A stretch of 64,000 nucleotides of DNA from Symsagittifera roscoffensis (GCF_963678635.1 NC_087066.1:40199223-40263222), one strand, 5' to 3'. Positions 42,388 to 54,911 are shown, counted from the stretch's first letter. The notes: generated by a model not told the origin, from the letters alone. Made by a program: numbers and translations.

Positions 42388-45300
42388 TTGAATAACCTTG
42401 ATATGGCGCAGCAGGTAGATGGAGGGGGAAAAACCTCATTTAGAACTGTTGCATTCTGGCCTCCGAATCAGGCGAAGCCACAACTACTCTGGAAACATTG
42501 GAAGCAAAGATTTCATTGGGCGTTGGTGGCGAAACATGTATTAGTTTCTTCCAATTACTACTTCGATGCGACTTTAACAGAAACACAAATCACTGCACCG
42601 GGAGATGTTGGAGGAAAATCGAGTGAAGAGGGAGAAAGGACGTTTATCTCTAATTTGAACTTGGACACGAGGGACAGCGGGCACTGCATAATCAGCAACC
42701 ACACTTGGATATGGAAACGATCCGATACCCGCAATTTTTAGACCTTTGTGTTGCCTTTTTCAAATTGCGAGAAGCTAATAAACAGGTGCATAAAAACAAA
42801 TGTCAGATGCCGAACATAGATGAACTTGTACATGCGATAGGAAAGCTTAATTCCGAATTAAAAAAAACGGGAACAAGTACTTTACCACGATGGATTTAAG
42901 TTATGCGTACGGCAACTCCCACTCGGCGAAGAAACGAGCGTGAATGGTAATTTCTTACTGGTGGACGGGCGATCGACTGGAAGGTACCGGTTCTGGACGG
43001 GATTTTACGGATAAACGTCAATGCTGGCCAAACTCCAGCGGGTAATGGACTCAAACTTGAACAAAATACATCAAGCAAACGCTTTCTTGATGATATCTTG
43101 GTTACAACCAAGAAAACCAAAGTGGAAAACAAACCCTTGCTTGACAAGGTCCTTCGAAAACTAAACCGCGAGAACATATCATTGAACCTACCCAAATGTG
43201 AGTTCGCAAAGCGAGAACGCGAGTGGCTCGGAAACCGCATAACGGAATCGGGAGTAACACCTCTGAAACGGAAAACCGCGACAATCGACGCGATGGCTGC
43301 CCCAAGAACTGTAACGCAATTAAAATCATCTATTGGCTCGATTCACTCTTCATAAAAGCCTACCGCCAATAGCAGAGCAAGGGTACAAGTACTTTACCAC
43401 GATGGATTTAAGTTATGCGTACGGCAACTCCCACTCGGCTAAGAAACGAGCGTGAATGGTAATTTCTTACTGGTGGACGGGCGATCGACTGGAACTTACC
43501 GGTTCTGGACGGGATTTTACGGATAAACGTCAATGCTGGCCAAACTCCAGCGGGTAATGGACTCAAACTTGAACAAAATACATCAAGCAAACGCTTTCTT
43601 GATGATATCTTGGTTACAGCCAAGAAAACCAAAGTGGAAAACAAATCCTTGCTTGACAAAGTCCTTCGAAAACTAAAGCGCGAGAACATATCATTGAACC
43701 TACCCAAATGTGAGTTCGCAAAGCGAGAACGCGAGTGGCTCGGAAACCGCATAACGGAATCGGGAGTAACACCTCTGAAACGGAAAACCGCGCCAATCGA
43801 CGCGATGGCTGCCCCAAGAACTGTAACGAAATTAAAATCATCTATTGGCTCGATTCACTCTTCATAAAAACCTACCGCCAATAGCAGAGCAAGGGTACAA
43901 GTACTTTACCACGATGGATTTAAGTTATGCGTACGGCAACTCCCACTCGGCGAAGAAACGAGCGTGAATGGTAATTTCTTACTGGTGGACGGGCGATCGA
44001 CTGGAACGTACCGGTTCTGGACGGGATTTTACGGATAAACGTCAATGCTGGCCAAACTCCAGCGGGTAATGGACTCAAACTTGAACAAAATACCTCAAGC
44101 AAACGCTTTCTTGATGATATCTTGGTTACAACCAAGAAAACCAAAGTGGAAAACAAATCCTTGCTTGACAAGGTCCTTCGAAAACTAAACCGCGAGAACA
44201 TATCATTGAACCTACCCAAATTTGAGTTCGCAAAGCGAGAACGCGAGTGGCTCGGAAACCGCATAACGGAATCGGGAGTAACACCTCTGAAACGGAAAAC
44301 CGCGCCAATCGACGCGATGGCTGCCCCAAGAACTGTAACGCAATTAAAATCATCTATTGGCTCGATTCACTCTTCATAAAAACCTACCGCCAATAGCAGA
44401 GCTGGCAGCGCCACTAAGACCGCTTCCTAGCAAAGAATAGAAATATAAATGGACTGAAGAGTGTGAAAATGCGTTTCAAAATGTCAAATTGGGGTAGCAA
44501 ACATTATCGAACTAAACTATTTTGATATTCAAAAAGTTATTAGAGTTGTCTGTGACGCGGGTCAAAATGGTCTCGGAGCGGTTTTTGAACAATTAGGTAC
44601 AGAAGGGTGCCGCCCATTCTCCTATGCATCATTGTTTTAAAACGCCGCCGAAAAAAAATAATCCACGAACGAGCTGGAACTGTTGGCAGTTGAGTGGGGG
44701 GCCAAATATTTTAGAAACTGTATCTTATGACGACCCTTTACTGTATTCACAGATTATAAGTCTTTAATTTCGGTACTCAAAGAGAATAGTAAGAAGAACA
44801 AAACCATTTTTGTGAGACTAACACAATGGCTAGACAGACTAATTCCGTTCGATTTTGTCATAGAACATAAACTAGGAGCGAAAATCGGATTTGCGAATTA
44901 TTTGTCAAGACACCCAAGCGAACCACTTAAGCCTATTAGTCAATACGATAACTTACTCACCGTTGCTAAACTGGACTCTATAAGGAAATTTCTTGGTTTC
45001 AAGGTCAATTGTCAACCCCATGGTAAAAGAAAAAGTATTAGAACGCAAGAAACTGGTTCTAATCAATTTAAACGGGACCCGTCCAATCAGAATCGAGAAC
45101 GGGAAACATGCGTACGCACATCAACGGTTGAGCGCGGAAAGTCATGCGTGTGAAAGCAGGCCAATAAGAGTCGATATATTTGAATACCGCATACGTCAAC
45201 TAGATCAAAGGGATATTCAGTGTGCGCTATATATCGTTCCCTGGAAGACGGTTCATTAGGTGTAATTTACAACGAAGAAAAAAATGGATGAAAGTTCAAA

Positions 45301-47285
45301 TTGTTCCTTTCCAGTCATTAAAATTGATTCAAAAACAATTCTTCAATCAGACTAGACCCTAGTCTTGAAAGTAGCGATGAAAAAGAGTTTTAAATCCAGA
45401 AATTGAAGCCATCACTAAAATTACACGGGATTCGAAAAATATTACAGTATTGTCCATTTCTACTAAATTTCCAACTATAAATCCTAATCAACGAGTCACG
45501 TCAATTATAACACGCGACTGTAAAACTGTTACGAAATCTACAGCCTTACCTGACTTCTTTAATTTGGAATTTATCGCTTCAAACATACCTGCGGATGTCG
45601 ACTTACTTGAAATTAAAGAATCCTTACAAAAGAAGACAAACCTGAAGGAGCAGTTGACGAAAGTGGTAAAACACTGGGCTCAACACGCCAACGATCTTTC
45701 ACTCAAGGACGACTGTGTTTGGTTAGACGGACGACTGGTAAGTCCTCTACCACTCCAACTACCGGTCAAAGCACGGATTCTTTTTTTAACCAGCATGGGA
45801 AGCGAAACATGTTCGAGGCAGCTCGGGTTGTTTGGTAATCCTATATGTACCGAAGTCTGGCGGTGAAAACGACGTACTGTCAACAGTACACAGATGAATG
45901 TATGAACTTAAAAATTTTGCTAACCAAGAGAGATGTCGGGACCAATCCTGAACCAGGGGAACCGAATGAATGCTTACAGTTGGACTTCTGGGGCCTCAGA
46001 AGCTATTTAAATGAACTGAAAAGTATGTTTTGGTCGCGATGACCATTTTTCAGGCGGCCATCGGCTATAGTTACTACCACCAACACGTCAAATAAAGGAC
46101 AAAGCACTGATTTTTTCGGAGAATTATATCTTCCTCGATGAATCCACGTAGACCAAGGGTCATGTTTTACGTCCAAAAAGTTTAAAAGCTTCTGTAACAG
46201 CGAAAGCATCGAGCTAATATACTCCCCAGTAAACAATCACCGGAAAACAGGTTCGGTGGAGATAACAATAGGAAGCCTCAAAAAAATCGTGCTCAGCTAT
46301 GCAACCGAAAAAGAGCATAAATTTGCTCCTTTCCGGTTGCAAACGTGTGTGGGGTCAACAGATCGTTAGGTGTATTACATTTCTCAAAAAAGCGACAACA
46401 GCACTAGCACCCTTTGAAGCACTTCACGGCCGGCAACCGAATACAATTTTGCGTAATCTCACGAAAATACCAAGTCTGCAAAACCTGAATTGGAGTAACA
46501 TCCTAAAACAAAAGTGTTTATGTTTAGACAAAAATGACTCGGAGATGAACGCCATAGCTTACCCACGGCACTCGACCTTGGAGGAAAGGTCGGACCTGGA
46601 GTTCGCCCTAACTCTAAGAAAGGCATCTCTGATTATAGATAGCAAATGGAAGTAGACCAAGGGAGTGGGGAGGCTGCCGACATCTACCAGCGTCTACTAG
46701 CAGAACGCTAAGCCGGTAGAAGCTATTGAAATCGAATATAGTATCCGAATCAAATTAAAAAACGGGTTTGTACCTAGAAAAAGTGCCGTAGCAGCGAAAC
46801 CCAAACAGACTACTCCGAAGAAACGTAAACCGGCGACAGTTACGGAGATGCTACAAGTGCGAAACGAGGAGTTACACGAAGTCCCAAATCGATGCGGCCA
46901 AAAACTGTAAATATTGCGAAACAAACAATAATTTGCCGAACCATCTGACGACTCGGACAGTGAGGACTATCCGCCATTGTACTCGATACCATTCGAAATT
47001 ACCAGTCGAATTTGCGCCGCGGGAAGAAGCAATCGCAGCGGGTCAAGGGACGAGCGGAACAATGACGCACGAGGAATGGGGACCAGGCGCTTAAGTGCGG
47101 AATACAAAAGCAAAACGGGGGAAGGAGAGCCAAAACAGACCGGCATTAGTCTCAAGAGATTGTCTTTCGAACAGCAGCCAGAAAATAGAATTAAACTAGT
47201 ATTAAACAGTCGTACACTAGCGGTCATCTCTATTTCCGTTATTACGTCCGTCATAAACTCAAAAACTGATCGAACTACTCTTTGA
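42388..47285 (+). pseudogene. Degenerate Ty3/Gypsy retroelement with triplicated RT core
   Basis: Ordered but broken pieces: gag-like start (WPPNQAKPQLLWKHWKQRF at ~42450); RT entry (MPNIDELVHAIGKLN at ~42810); then the RT catalytic core in three tandem 512-bp units (42874-44402). After that come RNase H (VVCDAGQNGLGAVFEQ at ~44546, ELELLAVEWGAKYF, VFTDYKSLISVL, GFANYLSRHPSE) and integrase (DDCVWLDGRL, CQQYTDEC, NECLQLDFWG, TALAPFEALHGRQPN). A charged C-terminus (GTRRLSAEYKSKTGEGEPKQ) ends it. Multiple frameshifts and stops. No protease, polypurine tract or LTR pair found. Probably non-autonomous and dead. Confidence 0.8.
42874..44402 (+). repeat. Three tandem 512-bp copies of a Gypsy RT core
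   Basis: Unit starts (CAAGTACTTTACCACGATGG) at 42874, 43386 and 43898, giving an exact 512-bp period twice. Each unit carries DLSYAYG, a frame break, then FLDDILV with LPKCEFAKREREWLGNRITE and a closing stop after SSIGSIHSS. Units differ by only ~1-2% (for example AAGGTACC / AACTTACC / AACGTACC and TGTGAG / TTTGAG). Confidence 0.95.
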
Positions 47286-47289
47286 ATAA

Positions 47290-48258
47290 AGAAGCGCACT
47301 TGATACTATTTTTTGTATAAAGAAGTTGGCAAAGTTTGTACAAGTTGTAGAAGTGTATAATGCAGATCCTGAGGACTAACTCATCATGAGTATTAATAGT
47401 TGGAAGGCCGATAACCCCAGGGGCAAATTTTCAGATACAAAACTGTTGTCTTCAAATGATTAATATAACTCACTTTGACCATCAAAGTTGAAAATATATC
47501 TACTCTTGTAATAATAAACTTTGAAAATTGATTTGAAAAATCAGACATGAAAAAATCAAGACTATTGATAAAAGTTCATTTAACGCTTCTTTTAGTTCGG
47601 AAAGCTCTATGACGATCTTATCCATATTAGAAACAATGATTTGTTTGAATCATTGATTCACCTGTCACTGTGATTAACTTTTTAAAAGCTTATGTCAAAA
47701 ATAAAATTCTAAAAAGTGTGATCTTATAAAAATTGTGAAATTTCAATCCATATAATTTATTTTCTCGAATTCTAAAAGTAAAGGCGTTAAGATTCAAACT
47801 GATGCTTATTTACGTCGACATGTTGATATGATAAGATAGGCTATCAATAGAAAAATTATGCCTGTTGAAATTATTGGATTTATCATGATAACAGTATAAT
47901 AGTACTTCTTGAGTAAAGAAGTAAACATTATACTAACGGAATGAAGTGAATAATATCTGACTGAAACCAGAAGCTGCTCTTTACTATAGGCTCTCTGGAA
48001 CCCAAATAACCGAATACTTAAGTAATCTTATAAATTCTTCTAATTCCAACTTAATATCGCTTATTCGTTCTTTCATTCAAGTCTGATAATATGTACAACG
48101 TAATGAAAATTATTTGAAATTTACTTTAAAAATTTTATAGGGCGGCGGCTGTAGTAAACCTTGAAAATTATATAGTTCACCTTTATAACTTTGTCTCAGC
48201 GGAACCGGATGAGTGGAAATTGGTATATTATAGTTATGGTTATGATCAACTGTTTCAG
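47290..48258. other. No gene recognised between Gypsy remnant and the 48-kb gene
   Basis: AT-rich; upstream exons of the 48-kb gene could lie here but none is convincing. An alternative acceptor (TTTGTCTCAG) lies at ~48199. Confidence 0.4.
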
Positions 48259-48773
48259 CTCAGTGGAAGAAGACTGCAGATACAATGTTGAAAGGGTCAA
48301 GTGGGAAGAGCACAGAGGATACAGCAGTGGAGATCAGAACTGCCTTGAAGATAGCATACCCTGGGAGAAGTTGGTTCATCACAGTTCAATCTAAAAACAG
48401 TGACTATAGTATCAAGTGTAGAGATGGAGTTGGTGAGACGGCAGAGTGGAAGAACAAGACAGAGTATCCCTATAATATGCACATCTACTCTGTCCCTCAT
48501 TCAGACTACAACCACATCAAGGGAACTGAAGAGGAGAGGGAGAAGGGAGAGAGTGTGATGAAGAGTGTGTTGTCTGATATGGAGAGTAGAGTGGGTGTGA
48601 CGGCACAGAAGATAAGAGATGAGGTCATTTCTCGTCTGGATAGAAGTGGACACAAGTGGATGTATGTTGGAGTGGGGAGTGGAGATGGATATTGGGCTAG
48701 TTTAAATCTCACGAGTCGCGATGTTGACACAAATGGCTCTAAATACTATATTAAAATCTACCTAGGAGACTGA
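48259..48773 (+). CDS. Terminal exon of an unrecognised gene with two similar halves
   Basis: The frame is open from an acceptor (ATCAACTGTTTCAG) to TGA at 48771-48773, ~171 codons. An internal ATG at 48285 could be the start if the gene is intronless. It is GC-richer than its surroundings and reads as real protein. Half 1 has VEIRTALKIAYPGRSWFITV, NSDYSIKC and YPYNMHIYSV; half 2 has KIRDEVISRL, GHKWMYVGVGSGDGYWASL and KYYIKIYLGD. Each is a helix with Ile-Arg, a Trp-led strand, a D/GYxxxL strand and a final Y-x-I-Y strand. A charged linker (GTEEEREKGESVMKSVLSDM) separates them. The layout recalls dynein light chain (helix, WxxIVG, SYVTH, FYLG), but similarity is too weak to name it. Confidence 0.7.
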
Positions 48774-48887
48774 ACAGAGCCAAGCGACTAAAAACTTCTA
48801 ACTTAGTTCACTCATCTACCAACCTTCTCTCAATATCGTTACACAGTGCTACAGTATCTCTTTATAGTTTTTAATTTAACCATTGTA

Positions 48888-48893
48888 AATAAA
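48888..48893 (+). terminator. Polyadenylation signal AATAAA for the 48-kb gene
   Basis: 115 bp after the stop codon, in GTAAATAAAACAAATG. Confidence 0.65.
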
Positions 48894-48899
48894 ACAAAT

Positions 48900-49969
48900 G
48901 GAAGGTATCAAAAACCATCAAATAAAATATCAAAAGCTGGAAGTTGACTATAAATGTGAATTTCCAATCCAAGTTGCAGGAGGTTTGGGAAATATTCAAA
49001 ACGAAATGTTTCGTTCGAAATCGATGTTGGACGAAGTGTTCTTTCTCAAAAACGAAAAAAAAACTTTGTTGCGAAAAGAAAAATGTTCATAAAACTAAGC
49101 AGATGACTGTGTGTTATCGTGACAAAAACATACAGCTTTTTTCTGTGAACCCTTTTCTGTAAGCCCAATCACGACTAAAATGACTAAAGTTTTTGATCCG
49201 ACAACTGAAGTTAGAGGAAAAATATGTACTACTTTTTAAAATATTATCTGCTCTAATGGCGCGTATGTGGAGGTAGAGTTATAAACCAGAAAAAAAAGTT
49301 TTTCATTTTTGATACGATGAGTAATTAACAGTTTCAACAAATGTTATCAGTCGAGCAAAATCGGCCTGAAGTTTTTTTCTCTGACAAGTTTAGAGCGAAC
49401 TGATTACGCTACTACAATCAACTAAGTCCGATAGAACTTCATGTTTATTCCATTATCAAATTGTTCAAATTTCCTGCAGGTTAAAACGTTCAAAATTGTA
49501 AGAAAAATTTTGAACTGTTTTTCAAATTAACTGTGGTCTGAATTGAATGTCATTTTCTACTTCCAGCGCAACCATCTAAACGTATTTAAATTAGCCTCTT
49601 AGGTTGAATTTTCTCTGCATAAAGACTGCTCTTAAAAAGAAGACATCCCCGAAACTTTACATTGTTCGTTAAAGTTAAGGAATAAGAAATCCTTCAAAGA
49701 AATTCAACCGTTTATAAAATTTCAAAATAAACAATTTAAAAAATCAAATTTTTCAGCACATTGTTTTTAAAATAGTCCCCCTCACTCCATTTAAAGTGCA
49801 GGAAAATGTAATTAGCGTCTAGCAGCAGTGTATCAAAAAAGATTTACGTCGATTGCCTCAATTCAAATTAGAAAAATTTCTGAGCCGAATTTCGATTTCG
49901 CGTTAATAGAATAAGGTGTATCGCGCATCTCAAATCAATTGAAACATCAATTGAAATCTAAGTTACAGC
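48900..49969. other. Intergenic, nothing recognised
   Basis: AT-rich with no supported exon or repeat. Confidence 0.4.
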
Positions 49970-50412
49970 CAGGGGCGGATCTAGGATTTTCTCGAGGGGC
50001 GGGGGGGGGGGGGGTGGATTTGCAAAAAAAAATCTAAAATTTTGACGCCTTTTTTTTAGGTCGACCAAATTGATTTTTCGAGCTCTTCCAAAGCACTGTT
50101 TTGCCCGTCTTTTGGCATTTTGGCAAAATTTTCTGGGCCGCAGGCAAATTTTTGAAAAAACATTCAAAAAAGCCGTTTTTGGGCACTTTTTGAAAAATTT
50201 TGACAAAAAATCGCGTTTTTTTGGCGCGCGCTCCCCCTCAAAGTTAGTATAGATTAGCGCCGAAGGCGCCTTTAGAAAAATTTTACGGCCGGTCGGCCAA
50301 AAATTGATTTCTGAAAAGTATCAAAGGGGGGACCCTTTGGGTCGGCAGGGGGTCGAATCCCTGAGGGGATGAGGCGTCCGCACCCCAGCCCCCCCCCCTA
50401 AATCCGCCCCTG
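49970..50412 (-). mobile_element. hAT-type non-autonomous element, complete copy with target duplication
   Basis: 443 bp, starting CAGGGGCGGATCTAGGATTT and ending CCTAAATCCGCCCCTG, imperfect terminal inverted repeats of ~17 bp. GTTACAGC flanks both sides (49962-49969 and 50413-50420), the 8-bp target duplication typical of hAT transposons. No transposase; the reading frames inside are shared by repeats across the window and are not genes. This is the reference copy for the family. Confidence 0.92.
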
Positions 50413-50555
50413 GTTACAGCTATCAAACTTTCGCAAGTGGCATAAGCACAGTAATGAAATTTTAAAAAATGAAAGAAAAGCCACTTAATTCGAAATAACT
50501 TTTAGTTCAACTTTCTAAATGCTTGTCTCGAAGATAAAAAAAAAAACTAAATAAA

Positions 50556-51204
50556 AACAAGACTGCTCGCATCAGGGCTAAGCCATGAATGTTACGACTG
50601 CTTTTTTATAGAGGTCTAAGGTCTATGGAGCAGTATTAACATGATAAAATTGTATGTAATAAAATAAATTGAAAATTTTTATTTTAGATTTTTTAAGGAA
50701 AATGGTCATCCCACACGTCATTTAGAGTACAAAGTGATAGATTTGGTTCCTAGTAACAAATCAATTATGGCCAATAAGCTTCATTCAACCAGTTTCCGAC
50801 TGTAAAGCCCTGAATGTTCCGACTGCCTCCCTATGGAGGTCTTAAGTCTACGGAGCAGTAATAACATGATTAAGTTAAATTAATAAAATAAAACGACCCA
50901 CATTTTTAAATAAAACGAAAAATCATCACCCACATACCATTTAAGTCATCATCCACATACCCACAGTTAATTGTCCCAAAGTAGCCAACTCGGCCATTGA
51001 AAATAAACCCCCATAAATTTACAAAAAATGATCACAGGTGAAATATCTTTTCAAATTTAAGCTCAAGACAATGATACTTTTTGAATGATATTAAAAAATC
51101 CGTCGAAAATGGCTAGTTAGAAATTTTAAAATTCCTCTGAAGAAAAAAGCCATACCGAGAACAAAAATTCCGTTACTTTCGTTTTCAAAGTCGGTAGAAC
51201 AAGT
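50556..51204 (+). mobile_element. Hairpin-ended element, subfamily A, with duplicated left end
   Basis: ACAAGACTGCTCGCATCAGG at the left. A second left-end copy begins inside it (AAGCCCTGAATGTTCCGACT at ~50806), and one right end (TTTTCAAAGTCGGTAGAACA) closes both. It looks like two copies, the first truncated by the second. Confidence 0.7.
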
Positions 51205-52451
51205 TCAGCAACACAACTGCTGCCTTTTATTAAGAATAAGTAATTCAATTGAGCGACTATTACGCCGACAAACTTTGGTAAACGACGAAAACACAAATTG
51301 TTAGAAGTTGTGATATTGTAAGAAGCTCTGATGTTCTCAAACTGACAAAAATCTATAGAAGACAAAAACTGATTGAGCGAAAAGAAACAAAATGAAACCT
51401 GATCTAAACTACATTTTATTATTTATAAATTAGATATTTTACCACTGTAAAATATTTAATATTAACCAATGACAATCCATCCAACTAACAACCCACTTAT
51501 CTGTAAGTGCTGAAATTACTTGTAATTTCAGCACCAGAGAGATTTGAATTTAACTTAGAAATTAGTTGCCTCTCCTCGAGATCTTCAGCAGCCGCAAAAA
51601 ACCAGTATACTCTAGATCTATTGAGCCTAGCAGAGACTAGTTAAACAACTTGAGACTAGTAGATATAAGAGTAAGATTAGGATCGGTATAAGACTAAGAA
51701 GTTGCACGAATCTATCCGGCCGAAAATAAGATAGTGTGACGAGCAGACGGTGTACCCTATCCGAAACTACTCTATGAGATAGACCCCCATATCTAACTCA
51801 TCTGGTGCGACCATAAGTCTCGAAACAAGACCTTAAAAACGGATTAGCTTAGAATTAACCAAAAATAGATTAGAAAATAGACAAAACATCTTCAAAATGT
51901 TACACGACAATAATTTAATTAAATGGTCTCTACGACTCAATAGATCAGAGCCGCTATTCCGTACAATACGAGAACTACCCGGTACTGGAAAAGACCTCGG
52001 ACAAGCGGACAAGAGACGACATACGACTACATAGAAACCTACCATATACTTTCATGATCGTTTGGCAAAAGCTAACACAAACTTTTATATTTAGAATCTT
52101 ATTAGCAATGAATTTAGATTTTCATTTGCAAACATAAATTCCCTGAAGAAAACCTTCAATGAAAATTACAGGCGCTAAACCAATTTATTATTGTTCAATA
52201 ACGATTGATAAAAAGATCTCAAATCGTTTTTTCTGCAGTACTATATAAAACATATTTGAAAGAATAATTTATTGAAACCAAAATTAAAAATTAGTAGCAT
52301 GACAATAAATTGTTAGTGAATATAAAATCATCCTGTGTTCCAGCTTCATCACCTAAAACATAACAGCAATCATAAATAAACTAATTTCATCAACACTAAA
52401 ACTTAAATCACTTAAACTTAATTTTATTCAATCTTAAAATCAGATCATCAA

Positions 52452-52522
52452 GGCCTTCCTTGGATCTCATTTAATTTTCTACTTTAAACTTTTAATTCTT
52501 ATCATCAAGGCTTTTCCTTGGA
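52452..52522. repeat. Duplicated small hairpin
   Basis: ATCATCAAGGCCTTCCTTGG and ATCATCAAGGCTTTTCCTTG lie ~57 bp apart in the same orientation. Each can fold through CAAGG/CCTTG. Confidence 0.65.
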
Positions 52523-52962
52523 TCAAAAAGAACAATTTTGTTCTCCCCCCACCCACTTATCAAGTGTCTAACGACCTCAAACGTCAATTCACTACCCAAC
52601 TTTCTCAATAGACCCAGGACTAATAGAAATTTTTAAAATACTAACCATTCAAATTAAGCTAAACAGTTAAGAACTTCGGTTATTCATCCTTCACTTGACC
52701 CCTCCTCTTATACGACCCAGGATAAATTTTAAACTTAGTAAGTTTAAAATAGTATCTAACGAACTACTCGCTTTCTAATTATACCTGAACCTTGTGGATC
52801 GATTTACTATTCTCCAAACCTTCAACACAATCACTACCCCTAAGTAAGACTAAGTAAGTTAACACCTTAGCTTATACTAGCCACGAGAAAATAAAGTCAT
52901 TCTTCGGAATCGATATATTTTTCTCTCCAACCCTGAACAAAAAGACCCACGTTAAGCTAACC

Positions 52963-53063
52963 AAAAAATCGTAAGGACTAACAATTAGGAAATAAAAACC
53001 GCTAAAAACAATTTGAAAAAATCGTAAGGACTAACAATTAGGAAATAGAAACCACTAAAAACA
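52963..53063. repeat. Tandem duplication, 53-bp period
   Basis: AATCGTAAGGACTAACAATT plus AGGAAATA(A/G)AAACC occurs twice immediately before the first reading frame of the third retroelement. Confidence 0.85.
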
Positions 53064-53519
53064 TTGAAAAACCTAGGAAATAAACAGACAATCGTAATAC
53101 ACAACTGTGAAATAGAAAACCAAAAATACGATCTTGTAATAACCCCGCATACACAAACAGTTGAATATATTCACACAAAAAGACAAACACTCAAAAGAAC
53201 AATTTTAAGTAAACAAAGACGGATAACACGAAAAAGATTTTCAAAACACAGAAATGCATTCTCCGAATCAGAAGTCAGTAGTCTAGATGCACTATACAAA
53301 ATAAAAGACACAATAAATAAAACTTATCCAATCCAGGATCGGGTATATTTTTCCGATTCAGAAACAACTTCAATTTCATCGAAAAAAGGAAAAAACAGAA
53401 TAAAAAAGAAATATAAACAAAAACCAGTACATCTATACAATTGGAATCAACCAATCAGACATATTAACAACTATATATTGACAGTAGTCAAACAAAAAAA
53501 TGAGCAACACCCAAAGTGA
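53064..53519 (+). CDS. Upstream frame of the third retroelement, basic protein of unknown role
   Basis: 151 codons, Lys/Arg-rich (RTILSKQRRITRKRFSKHRN) with an acidic Ser stretch (FSDSETTSISS). No recognised domain. Its last 20 bases overlap the ATG of the next frame at 53500, so it may be a separate short protein or, through a shift, the N-terminus of Gag. Confidence 0.5.
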   Translation: MKNLGNKQTIVIHNCEIENQKYDLVITPHTQTVEYIHTKRQTLKRTILSKQRRITRKRFSKHRNAFSESEVSSLDALYKIKDTINKTYPIQDRVYFSDSETTSISSKKGKNRIKKKYKQKPVHLYNWNQPIRHINNYILTVVKQKNEQHPK

Positions 53520-54911
53520 CGAAAGTCCAGATGAAGAAACAGTTTTTTCCTTTATTATAAATTCACTAAATGATAGAGGACAAACACGATTTTGCAAAAA
53601 TTTACTTATAAATTTGTTTGAACCAGGAATCAGTCCATGTAAAACTGAATTTCCAGATGTAAAAATCAAAAGACAAATTATAGAACATTATTTTAAAGAA
53701 ATATGTAACCTGACACAACAATATGGAATCTACACCATAGAAATCAGTACACCAAGACCATATAATAAATATATTATTCAAACAGACGATATTGATTTAG
53801 AATTTTCTAATGTACTCACAGAATACATCAAAAGCATACAATACTAAAACTCACAGAGAGCAAATTCGATATTCACCAACGAAGTTTTTGCAATAATATA
53901 TACTCATTTATCTATACTAGAAAGAACAGACACTCAAAGCACATCACCACCCCAAACGTCAAAACACACAAAAGTAAGAACCGAAATCACCGCATTTTCA
54001 ACATTTTTAAATGCAATTCGCAAAAACTTTACCAATAATGATGTTTCACAAAACACTAAACATGATTTACAAAAAATACTAGCATGGTTCATAATTGATT
54101 ATTTTACACATAACACCAATTTAATTGAACAAGCAAGAAAAAACTTTAAACCTCAAAGCACCAATGACGACACTGTCATTGCAGAACAATCAGATTTCGT
54201 TTGGGACCCTGAATGGTCTCACCCACTATTCCTGAACATCCCAGTTGACATCTCCAGTCAAGCAATAAATACAATATCTATTCACCCAGATTACGTAAAA
54301 ATAATACCATTAACAATTGATGCAACACCTTTAAATTATAATACATTTCTACCTGACACACAAAACAACAGTTTAAACTCAACAGTCATACATCATGAAA
54401 ACCTCAATGGAACTAGAAATCTTACACAGCAAGATATTCAAACAGCATCACACTTCATAAATGAAGAAATAGTACATACAACAGCAACAACTACACAACA
54501 AAGTATTCACCAATACATCCGAATCTTACAACACCAAGAAATACAAATACAACACTACCACAAGTAACCCTACAATCAACCGTTAAACCCTCGGTTGCCC
54601 CTAAGTATTCACATATGGATTATCAGACATACAGACCGATGACAAAACCGTCACGACCACGAAAAGCTTTTACAAGAAGCAATTTTGCAGAACATAACTA
54701 TAATTACACACATTCATCAAAACCAAACTACCTTCATCGAAAAAATAATAACCACGTATCTTCTAACTATTGAAATCTCCCAAATACATCAACCAATTCA
54801 GTAAATTTTCAAAATAATTCACACCCTCAAGATCACAGTAAAAATTACCCATTTTTCCAGCAAAATATAAATAAGCAACAAACACCCTATTATTCAAACT
54901 ATTTATCTGTG
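53500..54911 (+). pseudogene. Gag N-terminal region of the third retroelement (broken)
   Basis: Starts MSNTQSDESPDEETVFSFII. One in-frame TAA at 53845 interrupts a frame that is otherwise open to TAA at ~54565. A shift there continues coding-like sequence in another frame, with an in-frame TGA at ~54770, to the insertion point at ~54911. No known domain is seen in this part. Strongly A-rich, G-poor codon choice (CAA, AAA, GAA, ACA). Confidence 0.6.

Larger units (their letters stand above)
51205..53063. other. Leader region before the third retroelement; short repeats only
   Basis: No gene recognised. A 5' LTR of the downstream element should lie here, but I find no matching sequence after 62.5 kb. 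Contains the two repeats listed at 52452 and 52963. Confidence 0.4.

Noticed and set aside
43408-44264. Repeated minus-strand 114-codon frames (MRFPSHSRSRFANSHLG type)
   Set aside because: Antisense shadows of the triplicated RT unit; they recur only because the unit recurs.
48191-48394. 67-codon frame beginning MSQRNRMSGNWYIIVMVMINCF as a small secreted protein
   Set aside because: It overlaps the better-supported 48259-48773 exon in another frame and stops inside it; its hydrophobic start is the intron before the acceptor.
51801-51820. TGGTGCGACCATAAGTCTCG as a primer-binding site for the third Gypsy element
   Set aside because: No LTR boundary can be shown before it and I cannot match it to a specific tRNA.
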